64,000 nucleotides of DNA, taken from Bacteroidales bacterium UBA4293. GTDB taxonomy: Bacteria; Bacteroidota; Bacteroidia; Bacteroidales; Bacteroidaceae. Numbering within the stretch: the first letter of the stretch is position 1; every line of letters begins with the position of its first letter. The stretch lies in NCBI GenBank assembly GCA_002395835.1, contig DGVD01000004.1:62001-126000 (forward strand), given 5' to 3'. A program made the translations under genes and the position numbers. Below the pieces are notes generated by a model. It was not told where the DNA came from. It searched no databases and was given only the letters and a program-made list of their open reading frames with translations. Below, one piece after another: positions 8,814 to 17,909 of this stretch.

Positions 8814-9260
8814 TTAACTTAACAATTTTTTTACTAATGCAGATATAGCTGATCCTTCAGCCTTTCCTGCTAGTTGTTTTGTAGCAGTTCCCATAACTTT
8901 TCCCATATCTTTCATGCCAGTAGCACCTACACTAGCTATAATATCTTTAAGTGCAACCTCTAATTCGGCATCAGACATTTTTTTAGGGAGATAAGTTTCA
9001 ATTACGGCAACTTGTGCTAATTCATCATCTGCTAAGTCCTGACGATTCTGTGATATATACAGTGATGCAGATTCTTTGCCTTGTTTTGCCAATTTTTGAA
9101 GAATCTTTAGAGCATTTTCGTCAGTGAGAGTATCGTTGGCACCTGGCGCAGTTTTAGCTTCTAGGAAGTATTTCTTTATATTACGTAAGGTTTCCAAGCG
9201 AACCTTTTCTTTAGCCTTCATGGCTTCTTTTATATCGTTGCTAATTTGGTCGAATAACAT
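8814..9260 (-). CDS. GatB/YqeY domain protein
   Basis: 148-residue protein homologous to the C-terminal tRNA-binding domain of the GatB amidotransferase subunit. YqeY proteins are free-standing versions whose cellular role is unsettled. Family marks seen: MKAKEKVRLETLRNIKK at the start, ETYLPKKMSDAE in the middle, and GMKDMGKVMGTATKQLAGKAEGSAISALVKKLL at the end. It starts 11 bp after ftsZ stops, so it is probably the last gene of the dcw transcript. Confidence 0.9.
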   Translation of the reverse strand: MLFDQISNDIKEAMKAKEKVRLETLRNIKKYFLEAKTAPGANDTLTDENALKILQKLAKQGKESASLYISQNRQDLADDELAQVAVIETYLPKKMSDAELEVALKDIIASVGATGMKDMGKVMGTATKQLAGKAEGSAISALVKKLLS

Positions 9261-9271
9261 AATGCTGTATT

Positions 9272-10576
9272 TTAAAATGTGATTGTCTTTAAAGAGTCGG
9301 ATTGTTCAGTGGTCTTCCCCATAGAGGATGATTTGGCTTTAATGCTCTCAAGTTGGTCTTTGGACCGCTTGTGGGTCGCAGTTGTTTCTACCATGGAGAT
9401 TATATCTTCATTATCTAGATCGTCTTGATTGAAGATATAAATATGGTGACGTCTTTTATAGATGTTAGTGCTCTTTTCTTGACTATAGTATTTGCTTCGG
9501 CGATTTATACGCTCTTGCTCTCTTTCTTCTAATTCAGCCAAGTGCTCAGCTTCTTCACGACTGCGATTAGCTAATACCTCCTCCATTCCAGGAACGCTAT
9601 CTATTCCGAATCCTGTTGCTAAAATAGTGACTTTTACTTGTTTGCCAAGGTCAGGATCTGCAGATAAACCAAATTTGGTTTCAACCTCACCACCAAAACG
9701 TTCCATGAATTCATGGATTTCGTTCATCTCTTCCATCATTAGAGAGTCTCCTTCATTTTCAGCACAAAAACTAATGCTTAGAAGAATTTTTTGTGAGTTG
9801 TAGATGTCGTTATTGTTCAATAATGGAGAATGTAATGCTGACTCTATAGCTTTTGTGACTCGGCCTTCACCTTCGCCATATCCAGAGCTCATAATTGCAA
9901 CACCACCATTTTTCAGCACAGTCTTTACATCATTAAAATCTAAGTTAATGACTCCATGCATGGTAATAATTTCAGCAATACTTTTTGCTGCTATAGAGAG
10001 CGTATCATCAGCTTTGCCAAATGCGTTTAATACGGTCAGTTCTGGATAGATCTCTCGAAGCCGTTCGTTGTTAATGACTAGTAAGGCATCAACATGCTTA
10101 GAGATTTCTTCTACACCGTCTAATGCTTGGTCTATTTTTTTGTTGCCTTCAAAACGGAAAGGTATGGTCACAATACCAACAGTAAGAATATCCATTTCTT
10201 TTGCAATTCGTGCTATAACTGGAGCTGCACCAGTTCCAGTTCCACCACCCATACCGGCAGTAATGAAAACCATCTTGGTTCCATCGTCTAGCATAGCATG
10301 AATTTCATCAATACTTTCTTCTGCTGCTTGACGAGCTACATCTGGGCGATTTCCTGCACCAAGTCCTTCTTTGCCTAGTTGCAGATGAACAGGTACAGGT
10401 GAATCACTTAAAGCTTTGTTGTCTGTATTGCAAACTACGAAATTTACATCGTGGATACCTTCTCTATACATGTGGTTTACAGCGTTGCCACCGCCACCAC
10501 CTACACCAATAACCTTAATAATGCTAGGGTTGTTCGTTGGGAAGTTAAAATCAATATTCTCAAACTCTTCTTCCAT
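9272..10576 (-). CDS. ftsZ: Cell division protein FtsZ
   Basis: Tubulin-like GTPase that forms the division ring. The GTP-binding signature GGGTGTGAAPVIA lies near residues 109-121, with GVGGGGGNAVNHM near 24-36 and the NTD..L and T7-loop region (NLDFNDVKTVL) near 205-215. At 434 residues it has a long, charged, variable linker after about residue 325. The tail (SDSLKTITF) differs from the proteobacterial PAFLRR-type end. It is 22 bp downstream of ftsA and probably co-transcribed with the whole cluster. Confidence 0.97.
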   Translation of the reverse strand: MEEEFENIDFNFPTNNPSIIKVIGVGGGGGNAVNHMYREGIHDVNFVVCNTDNKALSDSPVPVHLQLGKEGLGAGNRPDVARQAAEESIDEIHAMLDDGTKMVFITAGMGGGTGTGAAPVIARIAKEMDILTVGIVTIPFRFEGNKKIDQALDGVEEISKHVDALLVINNERLREIYPELTVLNAFGKADDTLSIAAKSIAEIITMHGVINLDFNDVKTVLKNGGVAIMSSGYGEGEGRVTKAIESALHSPLLNNNDIYNSQKILLSISFCAENEGDSLMMEEMNEIHEFMERFGGEVETKFGLSADPDLGKQVKVTILATGFGIDSVPGMEEVLANRSREEAEHLAELEEREQERINRRSKYYSQEKSTNIYKRRHHIYIFNQDDLDNEDIISMVETTATHKRSKDQLESIKAKSSSMGKTTEQSDSLKTITF

Positions 10577-10598
10577 TGCTATATGTTTTTAGTGGTTA

Positions 10599-12014
10599 TT
10601 AATCTTCATCGCTGAATATAGTAGTACCAAGCTTCGTTACATTTTTCTTCAGCTTGTTCCACCAACTGTTCTCCCGACGTTCACGCTCTTCTTCTTCTTG
10701 CTTTTGACGTTCAAGTTCAGCTTCTTGTTCAAGGCGCTCTTGTTCTAGACGCTCTCTTTCTTTGGCCTCCTCAGCCTCTTTCTGTTTGATCAGTTCATCT
10801 TGACGTTTCTGGATACCTTCAAATAGATCATCGGCTTCTAGAACACTCTCAAAGCAATTGTCTTTACCTATAATCATTAGAGCCAAAGTGGTGTTCAGGG
10901 ATCCGTCTCGACTTCTTATGTCTGGGTTCTTAGCATCGATAGTAGGGATTACGAACTTTGCAGTTCTTATTTTCTCCACGTTAGTGCGTTTCTTGAATGC
11001 AAGTTCAATATTTTTTAAGTTAGATCCACCACCAGTTAGGATGAAGCCAGCTAAGAGCTCATTGGCATAATTGGATTGTCTGACTTGTTCACTGACATTA
11101 GCAATGATTTCTTCAACACGACTTTCTACAATATCATTCAACAACTTTGCTTCGATGTTGCGTTCATCGGTTACAGGGAAAGTCTTATCTTCGTCTCCAT
11201 CAGAATTGTCTTCTTTCTCTGTATAAGCGCAACCATATTTCAATTTAAGTTCTTCTGCATCTTCTTCTTCAATTTGCTGTGCGCTGATGTCCTTAGTAAT
11301 GTTGTAGCCTCCCAAAGGAATTACGGAAAGATGACGCAAGATATTATTTTTGTATATGGATACAGTAGTTGTCTGGGCTCCTAAATCGATAAGGGCACAT
11401 CCAGAACGCTTTTCGGCATCACTTAGAACACATTCACCTAAAGCTAGTGGAGCTACGATATAATCTGCAACTTGTATACCAGCTAAAGCTAGACTTTTCT
11501 CCAGGTTCTGTCTAAGGCTGTATCGTGCTACAATATTTAAGTAGCGTCCTTCAATTGAATCGCAGACTACACCTATTGGGTCAATCTGAGAGTTCGTTCC
11601 TACTTTGTATTCTTGTGGAACAACTTGAAGAAGCTCTTGGTTATCGTAAGTGAAGTCACGATTTGCTTTCTTCAACTCGTCAACAGTTTCTTTAGAGATG
11701 ACAGAACCAGGTTCTAAAGGTAGATTCACGGAATGAAATACAGTGTGCAAGGATTGTCCTCCTATACCAATGTATGCTTTCCCAATTATGGCTTTCAAAC
11801 TTTTTTCAAGTTTCAGTTTGATGTTTATAAGACACTGGGCTGTCTTGTCAATATTGTAAACCAATCCTCGTTTAATAAATGAGGATGAATCTTCTCTGGC
11901 ATAAGCCAGCACCGTGATACTACCATCACTGTTCTTCTTCCCAGCTATACCGGTAACTTTAGAAGAACCAAATTCGATTGCGACGACAAAGTCCTTAACT
12001 TCTTTTGTTGCCAT
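10599..12014 (-). CDS. ftsA: Cell division protein FtsA
   Basis: Actin-like ATPase that tethers FtsZ to the membrane and recruits the divisome. The N-terminal VVAIEFGSSKVTGIAG phosphate loop, the GCALIDLGAQTTTVSIY second phosphate loop and FILTGGGSNL adenosine motif are present. From about residue 395 it carries an extension of some 70 residues dominated by Glu, Arg, Lys and Gln (predicted helix or coiled coil). It ends in an amphipathic stretch (SWWNKLKKNVTKLGTTIF) that fits the membrane-targeting helix. It is 8 bp downstream of ftsQ. Confidence 0.95.
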   Translation of the reverse strand: MATKEVKDFVVAIEFGSSKVTGIAGKKNSDGSITVLAYAREDSSSFIKRGLVYNIDKTAQCLINIKLKLEKSLKAIIGKAYIGIGGQSLHTVFHSVNLPLEPGSVISKETVDELKKANRDFTYDNQELLQVVPQEYKVGTNSQIDPIGVVCDSIEGRYLNIVARYSLRQNLEKSLALAGIQVADYIVAPLALGECVLSDAEKRSGCALIDLGAQTTTVSIYKNNILRHLSVIPLGGYNITKDISAQQIEEEDAEELKLKYGCAYTEKEDNSDGDEDKTFPVTDERNIEAKLLNDIVESRVEEIIANVSEQVRQSNYANELLAGFILTGGGSNLKNIELAFKKRTNVEKIRTAKFVIPTIDAKNPDIRSRDGSLNTTLALMIIGKDNCFESVLEADDLFEGIQKRQDELIKQKEAEEAKERERLEQERLEQEAELERQKQEEEERERRENSWWNKLKKNVTKLGTTIFSDED

Positions 12015-12022
12015 ATATTATA

Positions 12023-12760
12023 CTACTTTTTTGTACAGATTATCTGATTACTGAATTCCAGGTTTATTCGTGAATACTTGTTCCATCCAATTTGGGAGAG
12101 TGCTTTTTCATAAAAGATCTTCAAACGATATAGTTTGTCCTCAAATTGTTCTGGTTTTCCTAAGTAGACGATATGGTTGCCTACTCGGGGTACAAGTTCC
12201 ACATTGCCATTTTCAGTAATATTAATTTGTTCTATCATGCTATCCCAGAATTCATCTTCTTGTATGTATTGTCCTAGCGGTAGCAAGTGCTTGATAGCAT
12301 ATTTACTGGTTACATGCCCAGTTACAACAGGCAAGTTTGCAGCATAAAGGGCATTGCCTGATGCCATATGGTGCCCTTGAGCATCAAGGTAGCAGCTTTC
12401 TCCAGTTCTAGAGAGAATACGCAAGATAGGTAACCGCTGGCTTATCTCAATGCAGATTTTTCCGGTAGCGGAACGATAGCATTGTGCTTTATTAATGAAT
12501 GGGTTTTCTTGGAGCTTTTCTTCAATTTCTCTAGTATTTATATCAATGATATTTTTATCTAGGGGATAAAGGTCGAAACTCTTCAAGATACGTTCCACTT
12601 CCTTTGAGTTGATAAATCCTGCACGCAAACTATCGTTCACAAAGGTTACCACTTGAGTGCAAACCTCTGTGTCAGATGGCTTATTGAAGATGGTAATTGC
12701 TGCGATGAAATAACCACCTAAAACAAAAAGCACGATTGAGAGCAGAATCTTCTTTATCAT
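12023..12760 (-). CDS. ftsQ: Cell division protein FtsQ/DivIB
   Basis: 245-residue single-pass membrane protein of the divisome core (FtsQLB). One N-terminal transmembrane helix (about residues 4-24, ILLSIVLFVLGGYFIAAITIF) is followed by a periplasmic POTRA-like segment and beta domain. Sequence conservation is weak in this family, so the call rests mainly on topology, length and position between murC and ftsA. Its start overlaps the murC stop by 4 bp, which suggests translational coupling. Confidence 0.88.
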   Translation of the reverse strand: MIKKILLSIVLFVLGGYFIAAITIFNKPSDTEVCTQVVTFVNDSLRAGFINSKEVERILKSFDLYPLDKNIIDINTREIEEKLQENPFINKAQCYRSATGKICIEISQRLPILRILSRTGESCYLDAQGHHMASGNALYAANLPVVTGHVTSKYAIKHLLPLGQYIQEDEFWDSMIEQINITENGNVELVPRVGNHIVYLGKPEQFEDKLYRLKIFYEKALSQIGWNKYSRINLEFSNQIICTKK

Positions 12761-14127
12761 TTATTGTTCAAAATATCTGATGTCGGTATATAATTGTCAA
12801 TGTCGCCAGCTCCCAGTGCAATGAGCACTTCAAAATGACCATTGCTTATAATTCCTGGAATTTCTTCTTTGTGGCACATCCTCTTTTCTATGCCAGGGCG
12901 TAGGTTGTCGTATATTAATTTGCTGGTAACCCCAGGTATAGGTTCCTCTCTAGCCGGGTAGATATCTACCAGAATAACTTCATCAAGCAAAGATAAGCTT
13001 GCTGCAAATTCTTTGTAGAAATCACGGGTACGAGTATATAGATGAGGCTGGAAAATAGCAGTGATCTTTTTTGTTTTATATAATTCTCGGATTGAAAGTA
13101 TGCTTTGATGGATTTCTTCAGGGTGATGAGCATAATCGGTTAATAGTACGAAATCATCATTCTTGATTTTGAAATCAAACCGTCTGTCAATGCCCCTGAA
13201 ACTTTCCATTCCAGCTTTAATCTCTTGAGCAGATACACCAGCTATTTGTGCCAGAGCCATAGCTCCGATGCCATTCTCAATATTGATACTTACAGGTACT
13301 CCCAGTTTTATATCTTTGATGTTCTCTAGTGGTGAAATAAAGTCAAAAATGATTTCACCATTTCCAATCCGGATATTTTCTGCATGAAAATCTCCACTTG
13401 TACGATTGTATGTGAATATCGTAACACCTTCCTGTACGTCGGGTTTCATTTCTAATCCTTCATGGATAATCAAGAAACCGTTCGGTTGGATGAGGGAACT
13501 GTATTTGCGGAAACTTTCTAAATATGCTTCTTTTGTCCCATAGATGTCCAAATGGTCAGGGTCCGTTGCTGTAATAACAGAGGCATATGGTGTTAGCCAA
13601 TGGAAAGAGCGGTCAAACTCATCAGCTTCAATGACGATATATGGACTATGTGACAAGATATAGTTCGTACCATAATTTTTAGAGATGCCTCCCAAGAATG
13701 CATTACAGTCTACTTTAGACTGATGTAAGAGGTGGGCACACATAGTGGATGTGGTGGTCTTTCCATGAGTCCCAGCAACACAAAGTGCTTTACCGGATTG
13801 GCTTAATGTGCCAAGCACCTGAGCTCTTTTCTCAACGTCAAAACCATTGTTTAGGAAAAAGCATAGCTCAGCATGCTCCTTAGGTATGGCAGGAGTGAAA
13901 ATCACCAAAGTTGAAGATGCATCCTTGAATGCGTCAGGGATGAGGTCTACATTTTCTTCGAAATGAATCTCAGCTCCTTCTTGAATCAGTGTGTCTGTTA
14001 ATTCACTAGGAGTCCTGTCATATCCAGCAACAGGTATTCCTTTGTGAAGGAAATAGCGTGCAATGGCACTCATGCCAATGCCTCCGATTCCTACAAAATA
14101 TACAGACTTTATATTTTCAGCTTTCAT
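12757..14127 (-). CDS. murC: UDP-N-acetylmuramate--L-alanine ligase
   Basis: Adds L-Ala to UDP-MurNAc, the first peptide step of peptidoglycan synthesis (ATP-dependent, cytoplasmic). It is 456 residues. The Rossmann VYFVGIGGIGMSAIA is at residues 10-24, the ATP loop VAGTHGKTTTSTM near 117, and EADEFDRSFHWL and TATDPDHLDIYG follow. DYAHHPEEI near 335 and FQPHLYTRT near 360 are MurC-specific. It lies 6 bp after murG. Confidence 0.97.
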   Translation of the reverse strand: MKAENIKSVYFVGIGGIGMSAIARYFLHKGIPVAGYDRTPSELTDTLIQEGAEIHFEENVDLIPDAFKDASSTLVIFTPAIPKEHAELCFFLNNGFDVEKRAQVLGTLSQSGKALCVAGTHGKTTTSTMCAHLLHQSKVDCNAFLGGISKNYGTNYILSHSPYIVIEADEFDRSFHWLTPYASVITATDPDHLDIYGTKEAYLESFRKYSSLIQPNGFLIIHEGLEMKPDVQEGVTIFTYNRTSGDFHAENIRIGNGEIIFDFISPLENIKDIKLGVPVSINIENGIGAMALAQIAGVSAQEIKAGMESFRGIDRRFDFKIKNDDFVLLTDYAHHPEEIHQSILSIRELYKTKKITAIFQPHLYTRTRDFYKEFAASLSLLDEVILVDIYPAREEPIPGVTSKLIYDNLRPGIEKRMCHKEEIPGIISNGHFEVLIALGAGDIDNYIPTSDILNNK

Positions 14128-14133
14128 TCTTTC

Positions 14134-15258
14134 TTACTTTTTACTATCCCGATAAGCTACAGCTAACTTATATACTTCTTGAGCTATGATATCGGCTGAG
14201 TTCTCATATGCCAATGTAGCAATGTTCTTACTTAGCGTTTGCAGCCTTTCTGGGCGGTTGACAATTTCAATTGCCAACTTGATTAGGCTATCTTTTGCCT
14301 CAGTGTCCTTCACATACAATGCTGCATCTTTATTTACTAGTGCTAGTGCATTCTTCGTTTGATGGTCTTCTGCCACATTGGGTGAAGGAACCAGGATTAC
14401 TGGTTTCTTCAAAAGGCAAAATTCAGAAATGGAGCCAGCTCCTGCACGGGAAATAACCAAGTCAGCAGCGGCGTATGCTGCATCCATGTTAGAGATAAAA
14501 TCTGTAACATGCAGCATCTCTAGATTTTTCTCATTCTTTAGTTGTGCTTGAATTTCTTGGCTGTAGAATTTGCCGGTTTGCAGTATAAATTGTGCATTAG
14601 ATTGGCGAATCAGATCCAAGTGATTCAGTACACTTTCATTAATAGTCCTGGCACCTAAGCTTCCACCTATGAGAAGAATCGTTTTTTTATTGGGATCAAG
14701 ACCAAACGCTTTAACCGCATCTTCTTTGTTGATGTTGCTTTCCAATAGTCCCTGGCGTACAGGATTTCCCGTCTTTAAGATTAAGTTTGCAGGAAAGAAT
14801 TTCTCCATACCGTCATATGCTACGCAAATTTTCTTTGCGTTTTTTGCTAGTAGTTTATTCGTTACTCCTGCATAAGAATTTTGCTCTTGTATTAAAGTTG
14901 GGATTCCCATCTTCTGAGCCATTTTTAATGTTGGGCCACTGGCATATCCACCAACTCCCACTGCTACCAGAGGTTTAAAATCCTTAATAATTCGATATGC
15001 CATGAACTGGCTTTTCAATAGCTTCCAAAGAACAGGTATATTAGCCAATAGGTTTTTGCGGTTAAATCCAGCAACAGGCAATCCTTTAATCGGGTAGCCT
15101 GCAGCAGGTACACGTTGCATTTCCATCCTTCCTTCAGCACCCACAAACAAAATATCAGCTTCAGGATGCTGTTTCTTGATGGCATTAGCAATGGAAACAG
15201 CTGGGAAAATATGACCACCTGTTCCACCGCCACTTATGATGATGTTAAGTTTTTTCAT
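14134..15258 (-). CDS. murG: UDP-GlcNAc--undecaprenyl-pyrophosphoryl-MurNAc-pentapeptide GlcNAc transferase
   Basis: Makes lipid II from lipid I at the inner face of the membrane (GT28 family). It is 374 residues. The N-terminal glycine-rich IISGGGTGGHIFPAVSIA loop, the second loop LLIGGSLGARTINE and the C-terminal UDP-GlcNAc site ISRAGAGSISEFCLLKKPVILVPSPNVAEDHQTKNA are all intact. It sits 55 bp downstream of ftsW, one of the wider gaps in the cluster. Confidence 0.97.
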   Translation of the reverse strand: MKKLNIIISGGGTGGHIFPAVSIANAIKKQHPEADILFVGAEGRMEMQRVPAAGYPIKGLPVAGFNRKNLLANIPVLWKLLKSQFMAYRIIKDFKPLVAVGVGGYASGPTLKMAQKMGIPTLIQEQNSYAGVTNKLLAKNAKKICVAYDGMEKFFPANLILKTGNPVRQGLLESNINKEDAVKAFGLDPNKKTILLIGGSLGARTINESVLNHLDLIRQSNAQFILQTGKFYSQEIQAQLKNEKNLEMLHVTDFISNMDAAYAAADLVISRAGAGSISEFCLLKKPVILVPSPNVAEDHQTKNALALVNKDAALYVKDTEAKDSLIKLAIEIVNRPERLQTLSKNIATLAYENSADIIAQEVYKLAVAYRDSKK

Positions 15259-15313
15259 CCAATTTTTGTTTAATGTGCAAAAATACGAAATTTAATCTTT
15301 TTTATCAAGTTAT

Positions 15314-16552
15314 TTATTTCATATTTTCATCATTGTAATACATATTTGTCATGGATTTTTCATCCTCAGGATTATCAATCCCCATTTTTATTTCCTGCTT
15401 TTTATTTACATAACGGCTGATGCTTAACATCATGCCAATATAGCAACAGTTGATAAGCATGGATGATCCTCCACGGCTAATTAGAGGAAGGTTTTGACCT
15501 GTAACTGGGAATAATCCTACCGCTACCATCATGTTTAAAATGGCCTGACATACAAGCATTAGTGCAAGGCCCATGATTAGAAATGCAGGAAAGTTCCTTT
15601 CACTGTGACTAGCTATTCTACCTGCTCTAATGAGTAGGAACATGTATAGCATAAGCACGAATACACCTCCTTCAATACCCATCTCTTCAATGATAATGGC
15701 ATAAATGAAGTCGGAATAAGCCTGTGGTAGAAAGTCTCTCTCCACAGAATTTCCGGGCATTTTACCTACTACATTACTGGTGGCAATTGCTATCTGGGCA
15801 TGAGCTGTCTGGGCATCTTTTCCAGTCAAATCTAGTGTGTCTTTATCTTCCAGATGATTTTTAATTCGATTTTGCCAGGTTCCCATACGGTGTACGATTC
15901 CTGAAGTATTTTCAGCTACATCTTTGGGGATAAGCATGACTGCAGCTACAATTGAGCCCACTCCCAATCCTATGACAACAAACATTTTAGTAAGTTGTAC
16001 TAGAGATACTCTTCCAATAAACATCATTAGAGTCACAACCCCAAATAGGAGACAAGCAGTGGAAAGATTTTCAGGAGCTATTAATCCGCAGATAATCACA
16101 GTAATCCACATGATATACTTGAATGCTTTCGGGTTGGCCTGCTTTTCTCCTTGCATGGATGCTAAAATCTGTGCTACAGAAATGATAACTGCAGCTTTTG
16201 CAATTTCTGAAGGTTGGAATTTAATACCGAAAATAGGAAGCCAACGGGCAGCATCATTTTCTGCTACTCCAAATATATATACAGCAATCAGCAAAAAGAA
16301 AGAAAATGGGAGCATGAACACCGGTAGTATTTTAAACCAACGGCATGGTATAAGGTGAATACCCCATACCAGTAAGGCTCCTAAGAAGATATAGATACAG
16401 TGGCTCAGCATTGGTCCCCAGTAGTCTCCTGTCTTATAGGATAGTGTACTGGTAGCGCTATATACTTCGATGATTGAGACTAGACTCAAAAAGAAGTATA
16501 TCATCCAAATAACTTTGTCACCTTTAAATATGTTGAATACGCTCAACTTCAT
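15314..16552 (-). CDS. ftsW: SEDS peptidoglycan glycosyltransferase FtsW
   Basis: Polytopic membrane protein that polymerises septal peptidoglycan together with FtsI. It is 412 residues with about ten hydrophobic segments. The FQPSEIAKAAVII motif and the C-terminal signature VTGQNLPLISRGGSSML are characteristic, and the catalytic aspartate region lies in the periplasmic loop (ERDFLPQAYSDFIYAIIIEEMG). Position beside murG and murD favours FtsW over RodA. The C-terminal tail of about 25 polar residues is cytoplasmic. Confidence 0.95.
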   Translation of the reverse strand: MKLSVFNIFKGDKVIWMIYFFLSLVSIIEVYSATSTLSYKTGDYWGPMLSHCIYIFLGALLVWGIHLIPCRWFKILPVFMLPFSFFLLIAVYIFGVAENDAARWLPIFGIKFQPSEIAKAAVIISVAQILASMQGEKQANPKAFKYIMWITVIICGLIAPENLSTACLLFGVVTLMMFIGRVSLVQLTKMFVVIGLGVGSIVAAVMLIPKDVAENTSGIVHRMGTWQNRIKNHLEDKDTLDLTGKDAQTAHAQIAIATSNVVGKMPGNSVERDFLPQAYSDFIYAIIIEEMGIEGGVFVLMLYMFLLIRAGRIASHSERNFPAFLIMGLALMLVCQAILNMMVAVGLFPVTGQNLPLISRGGSSMLINCCYIGMMLSISRYVNKKQEIKMGIDNPEDEKSMTNMYYNDENMK

Positions 16553-16570
16553 TTCTTCTTTCTTCTTTAT

Positions 16571-17902
16571 TTAGAGTGCTTTTACACATGCTTTGAACTG
16601 TTCTCCTCTGTCCTCATAGCTTTTGAATAAGTCAAAACTGGCACAGCACGGACTCAATAAAACGGTATCTCCAGGTTTTGCCATCTCATAACAAGCTTGA
16701 ACTGCATCTTTCATGCTTTGGACATCGCGGACAGGAAGTCCCATTGGGTCAAAGAAATCATGTAATTTCTCATTGTGTAGACCCATGTAAACCAAACCCA
16801 CACATTTTTCTTCAACCAGTTCCTTTATCTCATTATAATCGTTGCCTTTATCCTTTCCTCCCAAAATCAGGATAGTAGGAGTTTTCATGCTTTGAAGGGC
16901 ATAGAAGCAAGAATTGACATTTGTCGCTTTAGAGTCGTTTATATAGCTTACTCCTTTTACGTTTGCCACCTTTTCTAGTCTGTGCTCTACTCCTTTGAAG
17001 GTCATCAATCCCTCACGAATGATGTCTTTCCTAATGCCAGAGATATTAGCAGTAATACCTGCTGCCAAAGAATTATACAGATTATGTTTTCCTGTCAGAG
17101 CCAGTTCCTCCTGCTCCATATTGAAGGCTATAGGAGCATCGAAGTATACTTTGTTGTTCTCCGTATATGCAATGACACCATTTCCTTTGATTTCAGAGAA
17201 AGGATATAGCTGGGCTTTAAGGCCATATTTACTTAGTTCTTTTTTAATGATAGGATCATCGTTCCAGAATACGAAAGCATCTTCTTCTGTTTGATTTTGG
17301 GTAATACGGAACTTAGCATCTATATAGTTCTGCATTTTGTAATCATACCGGTCCAAATGGTCAGGAGTGATGTTCATCAAGATGGCTATGTTGGCACGGA
17401 AGTCATACATGTTATCTAGCTGGAAACTACTCAGTTCGATAATATAGTAATCGAAATCTTTTTCTGCTACCTGTAAAGCTAGGCTTTGTCCGATGTTACC
17501 TGCCAAACCCACATTATATCCAGCAGATTTAAAGATGTGGTAAATCAGTGAGGTGGTAGTGGTTTTACCATTGCTTCCAGTGATACATATCATCTTGGCA
17601 TTGGTGTAACGTCCAGCAAATTCTATTTCAGAGATAATTGGAGTGCCCTGTGCTTTCAGTTTTTCTATCATGGGAGCATTATTGGGAATTCCCGGGCTTT
17701 TGATTATCTCATCAGCATTCAGAATGAGGTTTTCTGTATGCTGCCCTTCTTCCCAAGGAACCTGGTATTTATTCAGAAGGTCCTTGTATTTATCCTTTAT
17801 TTTAGACATGTCAGAGACAAAGACATCAAAGCCTTTCACTTTAGCTAGAACAGCAGCTCCTGCTCCGCTTTCTCCTGCACCTAAAACAACTATTCTTTTC
17901 AT
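16571..17902 (-). CDS. murD: UDP-N-acetylmuramoyl-L-alanine--D-glutamate ligase
   Basis: Adds D-Glu to UDP-MurNAc-L-Ala. It is 443 residues. VVLGAGESGAGAAVLA at residues 4-19 binds the nucleotide sugar, CITGSNGKTTTTSLIYHI near 107 binds ATP, and NITPDHLDRY, HRLEKV, YINDSKATN and LSPCCASFDLFKSYEDRGEQF are diagnostic of MurD. It ends 18 bp before the ftsW start and follows mraY by 7 bp. Confidence 0.97.
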   Translation of the reverse strand: MKRIVVLGAGESGAGAAVLAKVKGFDVFVSDMSKIKDKYKDLLNKYQVPWEEGQHTENLILNADEIIKSPGIPNNAPMIEKLKAQGTPIISEIEFAGRYTNAKMICITGSNGKTTTTSLIYHIFKSAGYNVGLAGNIGQSLALQVAEKDFDYYIIELSSFQLDNMYDFRANIAILMNITPDHLDRYDYKMQNYIDAKFRITQNQTEEDAFVFWNDDPIIKKELSKYGLKAQLYPFSEIKGNGVIAYTENNKVYFDAPIAFNMEQEELALTGKHNLYNSLAAGITANISGIRKDIIREGLMTFKGVEHRLEKVANVKGVSYINDSKATNVNSCFYALQSMKTPTILILGGKDKGNDYNEIKELVEEKCVGLVYMGLHNEKLHDFFDPMGLPVRDVQSMKDAVQACYEMAKPGDTVLLSPCCASFDLFKSYEDRGEQFKACVKAL

Positions 17903-17909
17903 ATCTTTT

